Shown: piece after piece, positions 1-5,841 of the stretch
Numbering within the stretch: position 1 is the first letter of the stretch
Layout: each line of letters opens with the position of its first letter
Source of the DNA: Bryobacterales bacterium
Lineage (GTDB): Bacteria; Acidobacteriota; Terriglobia; Bryobacterales; Bryobacteraceae
Assembly: GCA_003132865.1 (NCBI GenBank)
Contig: PKYZ01000149.1
Coordinates: 172 to 11,352 of the forward strand
DNA: 11,181 nucleotides
Direction: 5' to 3'
The notes under the pieces: model-generated
Seen by the model: only the letters and a program-made list of their open reading frames with translations
Told to the model about the DNA's origin: nothing
The model's database searches: none
Translations under genes and position numbers: made by a program

Positions 1-1
1 G

Positions 2-1027
2 GCGGGGCAGCCGGCGGCGGGGCAGCCATTCGATCGCGAGGCGCGCGAAAAGTTTCGCGATAAGGTGAATCAGTTCCTCATCGATGAGGGGGTGCTCGTG
101 ACGTTGTCCCCGAGCTATCGGGCCACCAGCGGCATTGTGTTTGGCGCCGCGGCCGGGTCGCAAGATCCCAAGAAGCCGCTGCCGCCGCCTTCGGTGGCGC
201 TGGAAGTCGAGCAGTACGACCGCATCACGCGGCTCATCGAGAAGAAGATTCCCGTCACCCTGGAGTTCGACATTCAAAACAAGTTTCTGGACGACACCCA
301 GGATTCTTTCACCGTGACAGGCGAACTGACCGGCGCCAGCAAGAAAGATGAACTCGTGATGCTGGGCGCGCATCTGGACTCCTGGACGGGCGGCACGGGC
401 GCGACCGACAACGGCGCCGGGAGCGCCGTGGTGTTGGAGGCCATGCGCATCCTGAAGGCGCTGGATCTGAAGATGGCACGCACAGTGCGCGTGGCGTTGT
501 GGACCGGCGAAGAAGAGGGGCTGCTCGGATCGCGAGCCTATGTGAAGGAGCACTTCGCGGATCGCGAGACCATGGCGCTGAAGCCGGAGCATGCCAAGCT
601 CTCGGGTTACTTCAACCTGGACAACGGCACCGGCAAGATCCGCGGCGCCTATCTGCAAGGCAACGACATGATGCGGCCCATCTTCCAGGCGTGGCTCGAC
701 CCGTTCAAGGATTACGGCGCGAGCACGGTCACCATCCGTAACACGGGTGGAACGGATCACCAGTCGTTTGACGCGGTGGGACTGCCCGGCTTCCAGTTCA
801 TTCAGGATCCGCTGGACTACTCGACCGAAACGCATCACTCCAACGCGGACGTGTACGACCATTTGCAGGCTGGCGATCTGATGGAGGCCTCCGCCATCAT
901 GGCCGCCATGGTCTACGATGCGGCCACGCGCGACGAGATGCTGCCGCGCAAGCCGTTGCCGAAGCCTCAGCCGCCGAGGAAGCCGGGTGAGGAAGCGCGG
1001 CCGGCAAACGCCGGAGCCGGGAACTAA
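2..1027 (+). CDS. M28 family zinc metallopeptidase, 3' part (5' end outside window)
   Basis: The frame is open from the first complete codon at base 2 with no stop, so the true start lies upstream; the GTG at base 65 is internal. The visible 341 residues hold the end of a PA-like insert (about 20-90) followed by the M28 catalytic core. Counting from base 2, the expected metal and catalytic residues are GAHLD (His124, Asp126), ATDNGAG (Asp136), WTGEEEGLLGS (Glu170/Glu171), LDNGTG (Asp207) and ETHHSNAD (His278/279). M28 enzymes use a two-zinc centre to remove N-terminal residues or dipeptides, and bacterial members of this layout are usually exported. The signal peptide cannot be seen. The C-terminus is a Pro/Lys-rich tail (KPLPKPQPPRKPGEE) outside the catalytic fold. 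The substrate is unknown. The fold call is firm; peptidase rather than another M28 hydrolase is inferred. Confidence 0.93.
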   Translation, partial: AGQPAAGQPFDREAREKFRDKVNQFLIDEGVLVTLSPSYRATSGIVFGAAAGSQDPKKPLPPPSVALEVEQYDRITRLIEKKIPVTLEFDIQNKFLDDTQDSFTVTGELTGASKKDELVMLGAHLDSWTGGTGATDNGAGSAVVLEAMRILKALDLKMARTVRVALWTGEEEGLLGSRAYVKEHFADRETMALKPEHAKLSGYFNLDNGTGKIRGAYLQGNDMMRPIFQAWLDPFKDYGASTVTIRNTGGTDHQSFDAVGLPGFQFIQDPLDYSTETHHSNADVYDHLQAGDLMEASAIMAAMVYDAATRDEMLPRKPLPKPQPPRKPGEEARPANAGAGN

Positions 1028-1092
1028 CGCTGCAAGGAGCGCGCCCTGGGGCCGCGCGCGGACCGGAGCGTCCGCCCCACCTTGGTTTCCAC

Positions 1093-1127
1093 AAAAAAAG
1101 ACCGGACGCTCGTTAAAGCGCCCGGTC
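1093..1127 (-). terminator. Intrinsic terminator of the MoeA-like gene
   Basis: GACCGG (1100-1105) pairs with CCGGTC (1122-1127) and CGCT (1107-1110) with AGCG (1117-1120), with one A/C mismatch and a six-base loop. On the minus strand the stem is followed directly by seven T (1099-1093), which fits rho-independent termination of the gene ending at 1187, about 60 bases upstream. The flanks CCAC (1089-1092) and GTGG (1128-1131) could extend the pairing around the A tract. The plus-strand peptidase gene ends before it, but no T run follows in that direction. Confidence 0.85.
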
Positions 1128-1186
1128 GTGGAGCACCTGTAGGTCGCTCGGAGGTTACAACCCACAGGGGTGGAGGAGATCGTCGA

Positions 1187-2158
1187 TTACCCGAGCAAAC
1201 CCCCATGTCCCAGGCAGCCCACTTCCCAGCCTGAGACCCGGTAACGGGCCAATAATGGGGGAAGCACTAAGTCTACCACATTCGCCTTGGCGGAACGGAA
1301 GCAGCCTGGAGCCGAGATCATGGGGATTTCGTCCTTATAGGCCAGCAACAGCAGGTTGCCCGGTTCGACCGGCGCCAGGAACCGTTCCACGTGGCCGCCA
1401 ACCTTTTCCATGGCCCGCCCTACGACGTCTTCCGGACCTGCCGGAGCGGTAGTGGACGCGATCATGATCACGGCCGGTTTCGACCGCAGCAATTGCTGCA
1501 GTCCTCTGCCGACCGACGCTTCATCCTCCGTGCAGGAGAGGACGAAGCTGGCGGGCACGCCGAAGTGATCGAGTCGCTGGTGCATGATGTTCTCAAACAA
1601 CTGCCGCGCGCGCTCCCCGTTGAGCGGATCGGTGTACAAAACGCCCACCGTGGGGTTCCGCATGGGCCGCGCCTGCAAGATCGGACCGCGCTCCTTCAGT
1701 ATCTTGACAACGGCATCCAACTGGGTGCGGGAAACGGCAAATGGCGCGCTTTTCACGGTAGCAATGCGCTGGCCCGGGATCGCGAAGCTGAAATTCAGCG
1801 CCGTGGCGATGACCACGCTGGCCGCGCAGTTGATCTGCTTCAGCAAGTCGTCGTCCACCAGCACGCAACATTTCTCGGTGGCCTGCAGATTGGCCCGGCC
1901 GCCCGCCGCCAGGCGGATCTCGAAGCTTCCGCAGCCCATCTCGCTGGCTACCGCGCAGACCGCATCGTCTTCGCCGACCTCGCCTTCCTCCAGTTCGGTC
2001 ACCCAAATGGATGCCATACCCTCGGATTCGAGGACCCGGATGTCGTCGTCGCTGATTACATGTCCCTTCGCCAGTAACTTTTTCCCGCCGGGGCGAAAGA
2101 CGGTGCAGCACAGCACCCGGCCATTCGATGATTTCACATCAACCGTTTGGGCTCGCAT
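1187..2158 (-). CDS. MoeA-like molybdopterin-binding domain protein
   Basis: A 323-residue soluble protein. The N-terminal half has the short MoeA-type lead (KLLAKGHVISDDDIRVLES, about residues 27-45). The C-terminal half (about 165-320) resembles the MoaB/MogA/MoeA molybdopterin-binding fold: PTVGVLYTDP opens the first strand, AVIMIASTTAPAGPEDVV replaces the classic GGTG loop, and PVEPGNLLLLAY...PMISAPGC plus VVDLVLPPLLA and GHGGLL match the MoeA-like subfamily. True MoeA inserts molybdate into adenylated molybdopterin. This protein is shorter and lacks most of MoeA domain II, so the role is probably related cofactor binding or handling, not proven MoeA activity. The ATG is chosen because GTGAGGAAAC lies just upstream (Shine-Dalgarno GAGG, four bases from ATG). 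It is monocistronic, with its own terminator and no other cofactor genes in the window. Confidence 0.8.
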   Translation of the reverse strand: MRAQTVDVKSSNGRVLCCTVFRPGGKKLLAKGHVISDDDIRVLESEGMASIWVTELEEGEVGEDDAVCAVASEMGCGSFEIRLAAGGRANLQATEKCCVLVDDDLLKQINCAASVVIATALNFSFAIPGQRIATVKSAPFAVSRTQLDAVVKILKERGPILQARPMRNPTVGVLYTDPLNGERARQLFENIMHQRLDHFGVPASFVLSCTEDEASVGRGLQQLLRSKPAVIMIASTTAPAGPEDVVGRAMEKVGGHVERFLAPVEPGNLLLLAYKDEIPMISAPGCFRSAKANVVDLVLPPLLARYRVSGWEVGCLGHGGLLG

Positions 2159-2181
2159 GTTTCCTCACTTGTAGGTTATTA

Positions 2182-2210
2182 AGGACTATTTTGTCCTGTT
2201 TTAGAGTATA
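2182..2210 (-). promoter_or_regulatory. Putative promoter and palindromic operator of the MoeA-like gene
   Basis: On the minus strand, TATACT (2210-2205) is a good -10 hexamer, with no clear -35. It is followed by a perfect palindrome, AGGAC-N6-GTCCT (2197-2182, read AGGACAAAATAGTCCT), placed about where transcription would start. This is a typical repressor position. The shape (GGAC, AT-rich centre, GTCC) resembles sites bound by Rrf2/IscR-type regulators, but that assignment is inferred from pattern only. The gene start is about 24 bases further on. Confidence 0.45.
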
Positions 2211-2300
2211 GTACATTTGGCATAGGATTTCTCATCAAGAATCGCGAGATTATTTTCGGGAACAGGAGACAGCCCCCTCATTTGGGGGTATTCCAGGGAG

Positions 2301-2903
2301 TTATCGGGGTTTGAGTGACTGCAACACGGGTAACTGGACTAACTGGGACTCTTCATACTGGCGGCACTGTTGAATATTTCTACAGTACTCCGGCCGCAGA
2401 ACGCGCATTACCGCGATCTCGTCGCAGCATTGGAACTTCGGGCAGCGCACGCAATCCTTCCAGGCCTTGAGCGGCAGTTCGCCGCGCTCTACTTCCTGAA
2501 AGCCCATCTTGCGGAAGAAATCCGCCACGTAGGTGAATGCAAACACGGCGTCGAGCGAATAATTGGACGATTCCCGGACCAGCGCCTCGATCAGCCGCCT
2601 GCCAATGCCGTGGGTCTTGGCGTCTTCGGCGACGGCGAGTGAGCGGATCTCGCCGATGGACGGCGTATAAAAGTGCAGCGCGCCGCAGCCCACCAGCCGT
2701 CCAGCCGTTACGATGACGGAGAAATCGCGTATGTCTTCGGAAACCTCCAGCTCCGTGCGCGGCAGCATGATTCCCTTGGCCGCGTAGCCGTTGATCAGAC
2801 CCAGAATGGGCCCGATATCATGCATTCCGGCCTTTCGGACCACGAACTCCCGATGCGCCCCGGCGCGCTCCATGATGGAATCTTCCGTCAGACCGCTGAT
2901 CAT
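2301..2903 (-). CDS. argA: Short GNAT-type N-acetylglutamate synthase
   Basis: A 200-residue GNAT acetyltransferase that most likely makes N-acetylglutamate from glutamate and acetyl-CoA, the first step of arginine synthesis. It matches the short stand-alone NAGS family (also seen fused to ArgH in some bacteria), not the long amino-acid-kinase ArgA. Diagnostic segments are INGYAAKGIMLPRT (about 37-50), IRDFSV, GCGALH, EIRSLAV followed by the acetyl-CoA loop AKTHGIGRRL (about 95-104), FAFTYVADFFRKMGF and the Cys-rich LPLKAWKDCVRCPKFQCCDE (Cys151, 154, 159, 160). About 30 further residues form a poorly conserved tail with two more Cys. The ATG overlaps the argB stop as ATGA, and AGGAGG lies ten bases upstream, so coupled translation plus its own binding site is likely. 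Last gene of argCBA. The family call is strong; the exact substrate rests on motifs and operon context. Confidence 0.9.
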   Translation of the reverse strand: MISGLTEDSIMERAGAHREFVVRKAGMHDIGPILGLINGYAAKGIMLPRTELEVSEDIRDFSVIVTAGRLVGCGALHFYTPSIGEIRSLAVAEDAKTHGIGRRLIEALVRESSNYSLDAVFAFTYVADFFRKMGFQEVERGELPLKAWKDCVRCPKFQCCDEIAVMRVLRPEYCRNIQQCRQYEESQLVQLPVLQSLKPR

Positions 2904-3685
2904 CCGGCGCAGACCTCCTCAACCGCCAGGCGCGTGCCTACGTCTTCGCCGGCCAGTATTCGTTCCAGAACGCTATCGGCCGCGCCCGCGCAGATCCGCA
3001 CTTGCGGCACGCCCTGGCGGAGCGCGCTGTGCGCGGCGTGGAGCTTGGCCAACATGCCGCCGGTGGCGATACTCGCGGCGATGAGCGACTCGCTCCGCGC
3101 CATCGTAAGCCGCGGCAGAAGGCATTTGCCGGCGTCCAAAACGCCTGCCACGTCTGTGAGGAAGATCAATTGGTCCGCGCCGAACGCCACCGCGCAGGCG
3201 ACCGCCATTTGATCGGCGTTGACGTTGTAGAAGCGGCCTTCCCGGTCCCCCGCCACACAGGCCACGACCGGGAGGAAGCCGCCCGCCAGCAGTGCATCGA
3301 GCAGTGCCGAGTCGGCGCGGGTAACACGCCCGACGCTGCCCAACGCCGGGTCCAGTTGCTCGGCTTCCACCAAGCCCGCGTCGATGCCGGATATGCCGGC
3401 GGCGCGCGCTCCCGCGCGGTTCAGCGTGGCGACCAGTTGGCGATTGACGCTGCCGGCGACCACCTTGATGACGGCATCCAGGACCGCGGGCGTGGTCACC
3501 CGGAGTCCATTGACGAACTGGCTTACGACGCCGCGCTCGGCGAGGTATCGCGTCATCTGCTGGCCGCCGCCGTGTACGACTACCATCGGGACGGTGCGCG
3601 AGATGGCCGCGATCTGCCGCGCCAACCGCTCGCGCGTCGAGTCCGCATCCAGAAGCGTGCCGCCGAGTTTTACCAGCAACTTCAC
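2900..3685 (-). CDS. argB: Acetylglutamate kinase
   Basis: ArgB phosphorylates N-acetylglutamate with ATP, the second step of arginine synthesis, in the cytoplasm. The GTG at 3685 is taken as the start because it overlaps the argC stop (GTGA), follows a GGAGG-rich stretch, and gives a 261-residue protein of normal ArgB length beginning MKLLVKLGG. The same frame stays open far upstream through argC, but that part is not ArgB-like. Amino-acid-kinase motifs in order: KLGG (Lys6, phosphate binding), VVHGGGQQ (His38-Gly41), FVNGLRVTT (Arg62, substrate binding), YNVNADQMA (Asn154, Asn156, Asp158), FLTDVAGVLD (175-184) and GGMLAKL (Lys214). All key residues are present. The long N-terminal helix typical of arginine-inhibited hexameric ArgB is missing, which would fit a non-feedback-inhibited dimer. 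That last point is inference. Confidence 0.96.
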   Translation of the reverse strand: MKLLVKLGGTLLDADSTRERLARQIAAISRTVPMVVVHGGGQQMTRYLAERGVVSQFVNGLRVTTPAVLDAVIKVVAGSVNRQLVATLNRAGARAAGISGIDAGLVEAEQLDPALGSVGRVTRADSALLDALLAGGFLPVVACVAGDREGRFYNVNADQMAVACAVAFGADQLIFLTDVAGVLDAGKCLLPRLTMARSESLIAASIATGGMLAKLHAAHSALRQGVPQVRICAGAADSVLERILAGEDVGTRLAVEEVCAG

Positions 3686-4689
3686 AACAACCCCTCCGCC
3701 TCCGGATACCCGAGCAGCAAATTCATGTTCTGGACAGCTTGCCCGGCCGCGCCCTTCACCAGATTGTCGATCGCGCTGACCACCACCGCGCGTCCGGTGC
3801 CGGCGTCCACGGCGACCCCGATATCGCAATAGTTCGTGCGCACCACGGCGTGCAGGTCCGGCAGGTGGCCGGCGGGATACAGCCGGATGAAGACTTCGCC
3901 AGCATAGCGCTGCGCGTAGAGGGCCAGCAGATCTTCGGCGCTGGTAGGCCGCTGCGTTCGGAAGTAAATGGTTTCCAGGATGCCGCGATCGACCGGCAGA
4001 AGCTGCGCCGTGAAGCTGAACTCGCGCTCCTCCAGGCCGGAGATCATGAGCACCTCGGGGACGTGGCGGTGGTGCAGGACGGAATAGGCCGAGAAGTTGC
4101 CGATGACCTCGCAGAAGCTGGTCTTGAGAGTAGGCTTGCGGCCGGCGCCGCTGACACCGGATTTGGCATCGCACACGATGCCGGCCGCGCGGTCCACCAC
4201 GCCCGCATCGAGGAGCGGCCGAATCGCCAGGTTGGCCGCCGTGGGATAACAGCCCGGGTTCGCCACCAGACGCGCCGCGGGGATGCGTTCGCGGCAGAAT
4301 TCCGGCAGCCCGTAAGCGGCTTCCGCCAGCAGCTCGGGCTGGGTGTGAGTGCTGTGATACCAAGTAGAGTAAGCGGCCAGCGTGCGCAAGCGAAAAGCGC
4401 CGCTGAGGTCGATGACCTTGGCGCCGGCGGCGAGCAGGGCAGGCGCCAGTTCCATGGAAACTTCGGCCGGAGTGGCCAGGAAGACGATGGAAATCCCCTC
4501 GGTGAGCACGGCCTCCGGAGTGCACGGCACGTGCCGGGGGCCGGATGGACCTTGGGGCCGGAGGTGGACCGCGGCGTCTTCGCGGTGCTCGAGCAGGACT
4601 GGCGTGACGCGCGGATGGCGTTCGAGTATGCGGGCGAGTTCGGCTCCGCTATAGCCGCGATATCCGACGATGCCAGCGAGGGTGGCCAT
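3682..4689 (-). CDS. argC: N-acetyl-gamma-glutamyl-phosphate reductase
   Basis: ArgC reduces N-acetylglutamyl phosphate to the semialdehyde with NADPH, the third step of arginine synthesis. At 335 residues it is normal length. The dinucleotide-binding loop is GIVGYRGYSGAEL (6-18), the catalytic cysteine is in NPGCYPT (Cys147), the SGVSGAGRKP segment follows (177-186), and the catalytic histidine is in HHRHVPEV (His209). The C-terminal segment IDNLVKGAAGQAVQNMN is typical. First gene of a three-gene operon whose next start overlaps its stop by four bases. No Shine-Dalgarno sequence is visible before the ATG. The leader holds AT-rich dyads that may control the operon. Confidence 0.97.
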   Translation of the reverse strand: MATLAGIVGYRGYSGAELARILERHPRVTPVLLEHREDAAVHLRPQGPSGPRHVPCTPEAVLTEGISIVFLATPAEVSMELAPALLAAGAKVIDLSGAFRLRTLAAYSTWYHSTHTQPELLAEAAYGLPEFCRERIPAARLVANPGCYPTAANLAIRPLLDAGVVDRAAGIVCDAKSGVSGAGRKPTLKTSFCEVIGNFSAYSVLHHRHVPEVLMISGLEEREFSFTAQLLPVDRGILETIYFRTQRPTSAEDLLALYAQRYAGEVFIRLYPAGHLPDLHAVVRTNYCDIGVAVDAGTGRAVVVSAIDNLVKGAAGQAVQNMNLLLGYPEAEGLL

Positions 4690-4693
4690 TGGT

Positions 4694-4737
4694 TATTCAT
4701 TCACTGCTATGTATGAATATACTACCATTATGCAGTG
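4694..4737 (-). promoter_or_regulatory. argCBA leader with two overlapping dyads
   Basis: Immediately upstream of argC the sequence becomes AT-rich and holds two perfect inverted repeats: TATTCAT (4694-4700) with ATGAATA (4713-4719), 12 bases apart, and CACTGC (4702-4707) with GCAGTG (4732-4737), 24 bases apart. CATAAT and TATATT on the minus strand are possible -10 hexamers but neither has a good -35. The ATTCA/TGAAT half-sites are the same pentamers as in ArgR boxes, although the arrangement is not the classic 14-bp box. Arginine-responsive control is an inference. Confidence 0.35.
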
Positions 4738-4739
4738 CC

Positions 4740-5177
4740 GTGGGGAGGGTTGTACCGGTTGTTGGCGCTCGCTGCGGCCGAGGGAACCAATGGTCGATCT
4801 TTTCGCAATGTCCACAAACCACGTTCGGGAAAGCCTCTTCAGCCAGTAGGACGAGTTGTCATGGAACAATCCCCTCTAGATTTGTCGCATCCCGTAAGCC
4901 CGCGCAATTGTCAGCTTGGATGCGGCTAATCTTGAGATTCTGCCATGGCAGCGTATGCGCCTGATGAGTTTTCGGGGACCGATACAACGCGCATCGTGGA
5001 CGTGTGATCGATTGCTCATTATCATCCTTTGATTCAGATGTATTGAAACAGCCATCTTTTCCTATCGAATTGGATGCGAAAGAGATAAGCAGCATGTTGG
5101 CGCAACACCGCACAGAATTGTTGAGGAAGGCAGAGGAATTACGCACCCCGTATGTCACGCTAATTACGGAGCCTACT
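4740..5177. other. Lower-GC region without a convincing gene
   Basis: About 440 bases between the argC leader and the transposase-like tail. GC drops well below the neighbours, especially at 5010-5170. Short frames exist on both strands, including a plus-strand frame at 5004-5189 ending ELRTPYVTLITEPTLRQ and a minus-strand frame at 4859-5158. None has a recognisable domain, a good ribosome binding site or the codon bias of the neighbours. No tRNA or structured RNA was recognised. It looks like decayed or acquired DNA. Confidence 0.4.
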
Positions 5178-5270
5178 CTACGCCAGTAATCCCTTCACAC
5201 TCCAAACATGATCCGCGATCCCCGCTTCCATCGCGGCTTGCTGTGCTTCCAGCGACGCACCGCGTGACAC
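5178..5270 (-). pseudogene. Possible C-terminal remnant of a transposase
   Basis: On the minus strand the frame ending at TAG (5180-5178) reads SLEAQQAAMEAGIADHVW followed by SVKGLLA and stop. The pattern AMxAGIxDHVWSxxxLL is the kind of ending I associate with some DDE transposases in environmental bacteria; that is a memory-based match. Nothing upstream looks like the rest of such a protein, and the perfect 15-bp inverted repeat begins just where the likeness ends. If correct, this is the scar of a lost insertion sequence. Confidence 0.35.
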
Positions 5271-5297
5271 TACCGTCTGGGAAGTGTCACGCGGTGC
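5257..5297. repeat. Perfect 15-bp inverted repeat
   Basis: GCACCGCGTGACACT (5257-5271) is the exact reverse complement of AGTGTCACGCGGTGC (5283-5297), with an 11-base loop whose inner CC/GG could pair further. It sits 17 bases behind the toxin-antitoxin fusion stop. No T run follows on either strand, so it is not a classic intrinsic terminator. It may protect a 3' end, be a REP-like or mobile-element end, or be an insertion scar. Confidence 0.85.
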
Positions 5298-5314
5298 TAA
5301 TGCGCCATTCGCGA

Positions 5315-5806
5315 TCAGGCGCGTTTGCGGCTTTCAGCTCGCGTTGCGATTGCAACCAGCGCACGAAGCGCATCATTGACCGACTTCGAATCGGGAAACG
5401 CCTCGGCCAATTCCGGGTCGATGAGCACGACGTTGACTCCGCGGCGGTACCTGTCGACGTACTTGCCGCGGACGCCGCCGGAAAAGTCGTACTCCGCTCT
5501 CATTTCACGAGGGCGCGGCTTAGAGGGAGGTTCTTCATAATTGCGTCTCTCATGCTTGGTTGCCGGGCGAGCGCTGATCAGACGGATCCGCTCTCCTCTA
5601 ATAGTATGAACCACAATCAGCAGGCTTCGCTCGCTGGACATTACGACGATGACGAAGCGCTCTTCGTCAATGGTGTGATCCGGGTCGGGAATCGTGATTG
5701 AAAGCGGGTCGTCGAAGACGGTGGTCGCCTCCGCGAATCCGACGCCGTGCTTACGCTGGTTCGCCGAATCCTTTCTCCGGTCCCACTCAAATGCGATTCC
5801 ATACAT
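5315..5806 (-). CDS. BrnT-like toxin fused to its CopG/BrnA-like antitoxin partner
   Basis: A 163-residue protein with two parts. Residues 1-92 match the BrnT/DUF497 ribonuclease-toxin family: FEWDRRKDSANQRKHGVGF at 6-24, EATTVFDDP, DPDHTIDEERF, then IRLISARPATKHERRNYEE. BrnT proteins normally stop there, at about 90 residues. Here a Pro-rich linker (PPSKPRPRE) leads straight into residues 102-163, starting MRAEYDFSGGVRGKY and running through VNVVLIDPELAEAFPDSKSV to a helical end. That segment resembles the separate small antitoxin usually encoded next to such toxins. No stop or frame change separates the two. Met102 could be an internal start, but no Shine-Dalgarno sequence precedes it. The gene lies 35 bases behind ntrX on the same strand and may be read through from it. 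Domain calls are from motif memory; toxicity and neutralisation are untested inference. Confidence 0.85.
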   Translation of the reverse strand: MYGIAFEWDRRKDSANQRKHGVGFAEATTVFDDPLSITIPDPDHTIDEERFVIVVMSSERSLLIVVHTIRGERIRLISARPATKHERRNYEEPPSKPRPREMRAEYDFSGGVRGKYVDRYRRGVNVVLIDPELAEAFPDSKSVNDALRALVAIATRAESRKRA

Positions 5807-5841
5807 CTCAGGTCGAGTTTAGCAGCCCGTGCCACCTCACC

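Noticed and set aside
1058..1075. GCGGAC/GTCCGC inverted repeat behind the peptidase gene as its terminator
   Set aside because: Short stem in very GC-rich sequence with no T run on the plus strand; expected by chance at this composition.
2273..2288. CCCCC/GGGGG hairpin behind argA as a terminator
   Set aside because: The stem is only 5 bp and no T run follows on the minus strand; it may be a weak hairpin or part of a repeat but cannot be called a terminator.
3686..4525. Upstream in-frame extension of argB, making a 541-residue frame
   Set aside because: The added part is out of frame with and overlaps argC, is Arg/Gly/Ala-rich shadow sequence, and ArgB starts normally at the GTG at 3685.
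3739..4716. Long plus-strand frame antisense to argC
   Set aside because: The ArgC motifs on the minus strand are decisive; the antisense product is low-complexity shadow.
5004..5189. Plus-strand 61-residue frame
   Set aside because: It has a GTG start, no clear ribosome binding site and no recognised domain; kept only as part of the gene-poor region.
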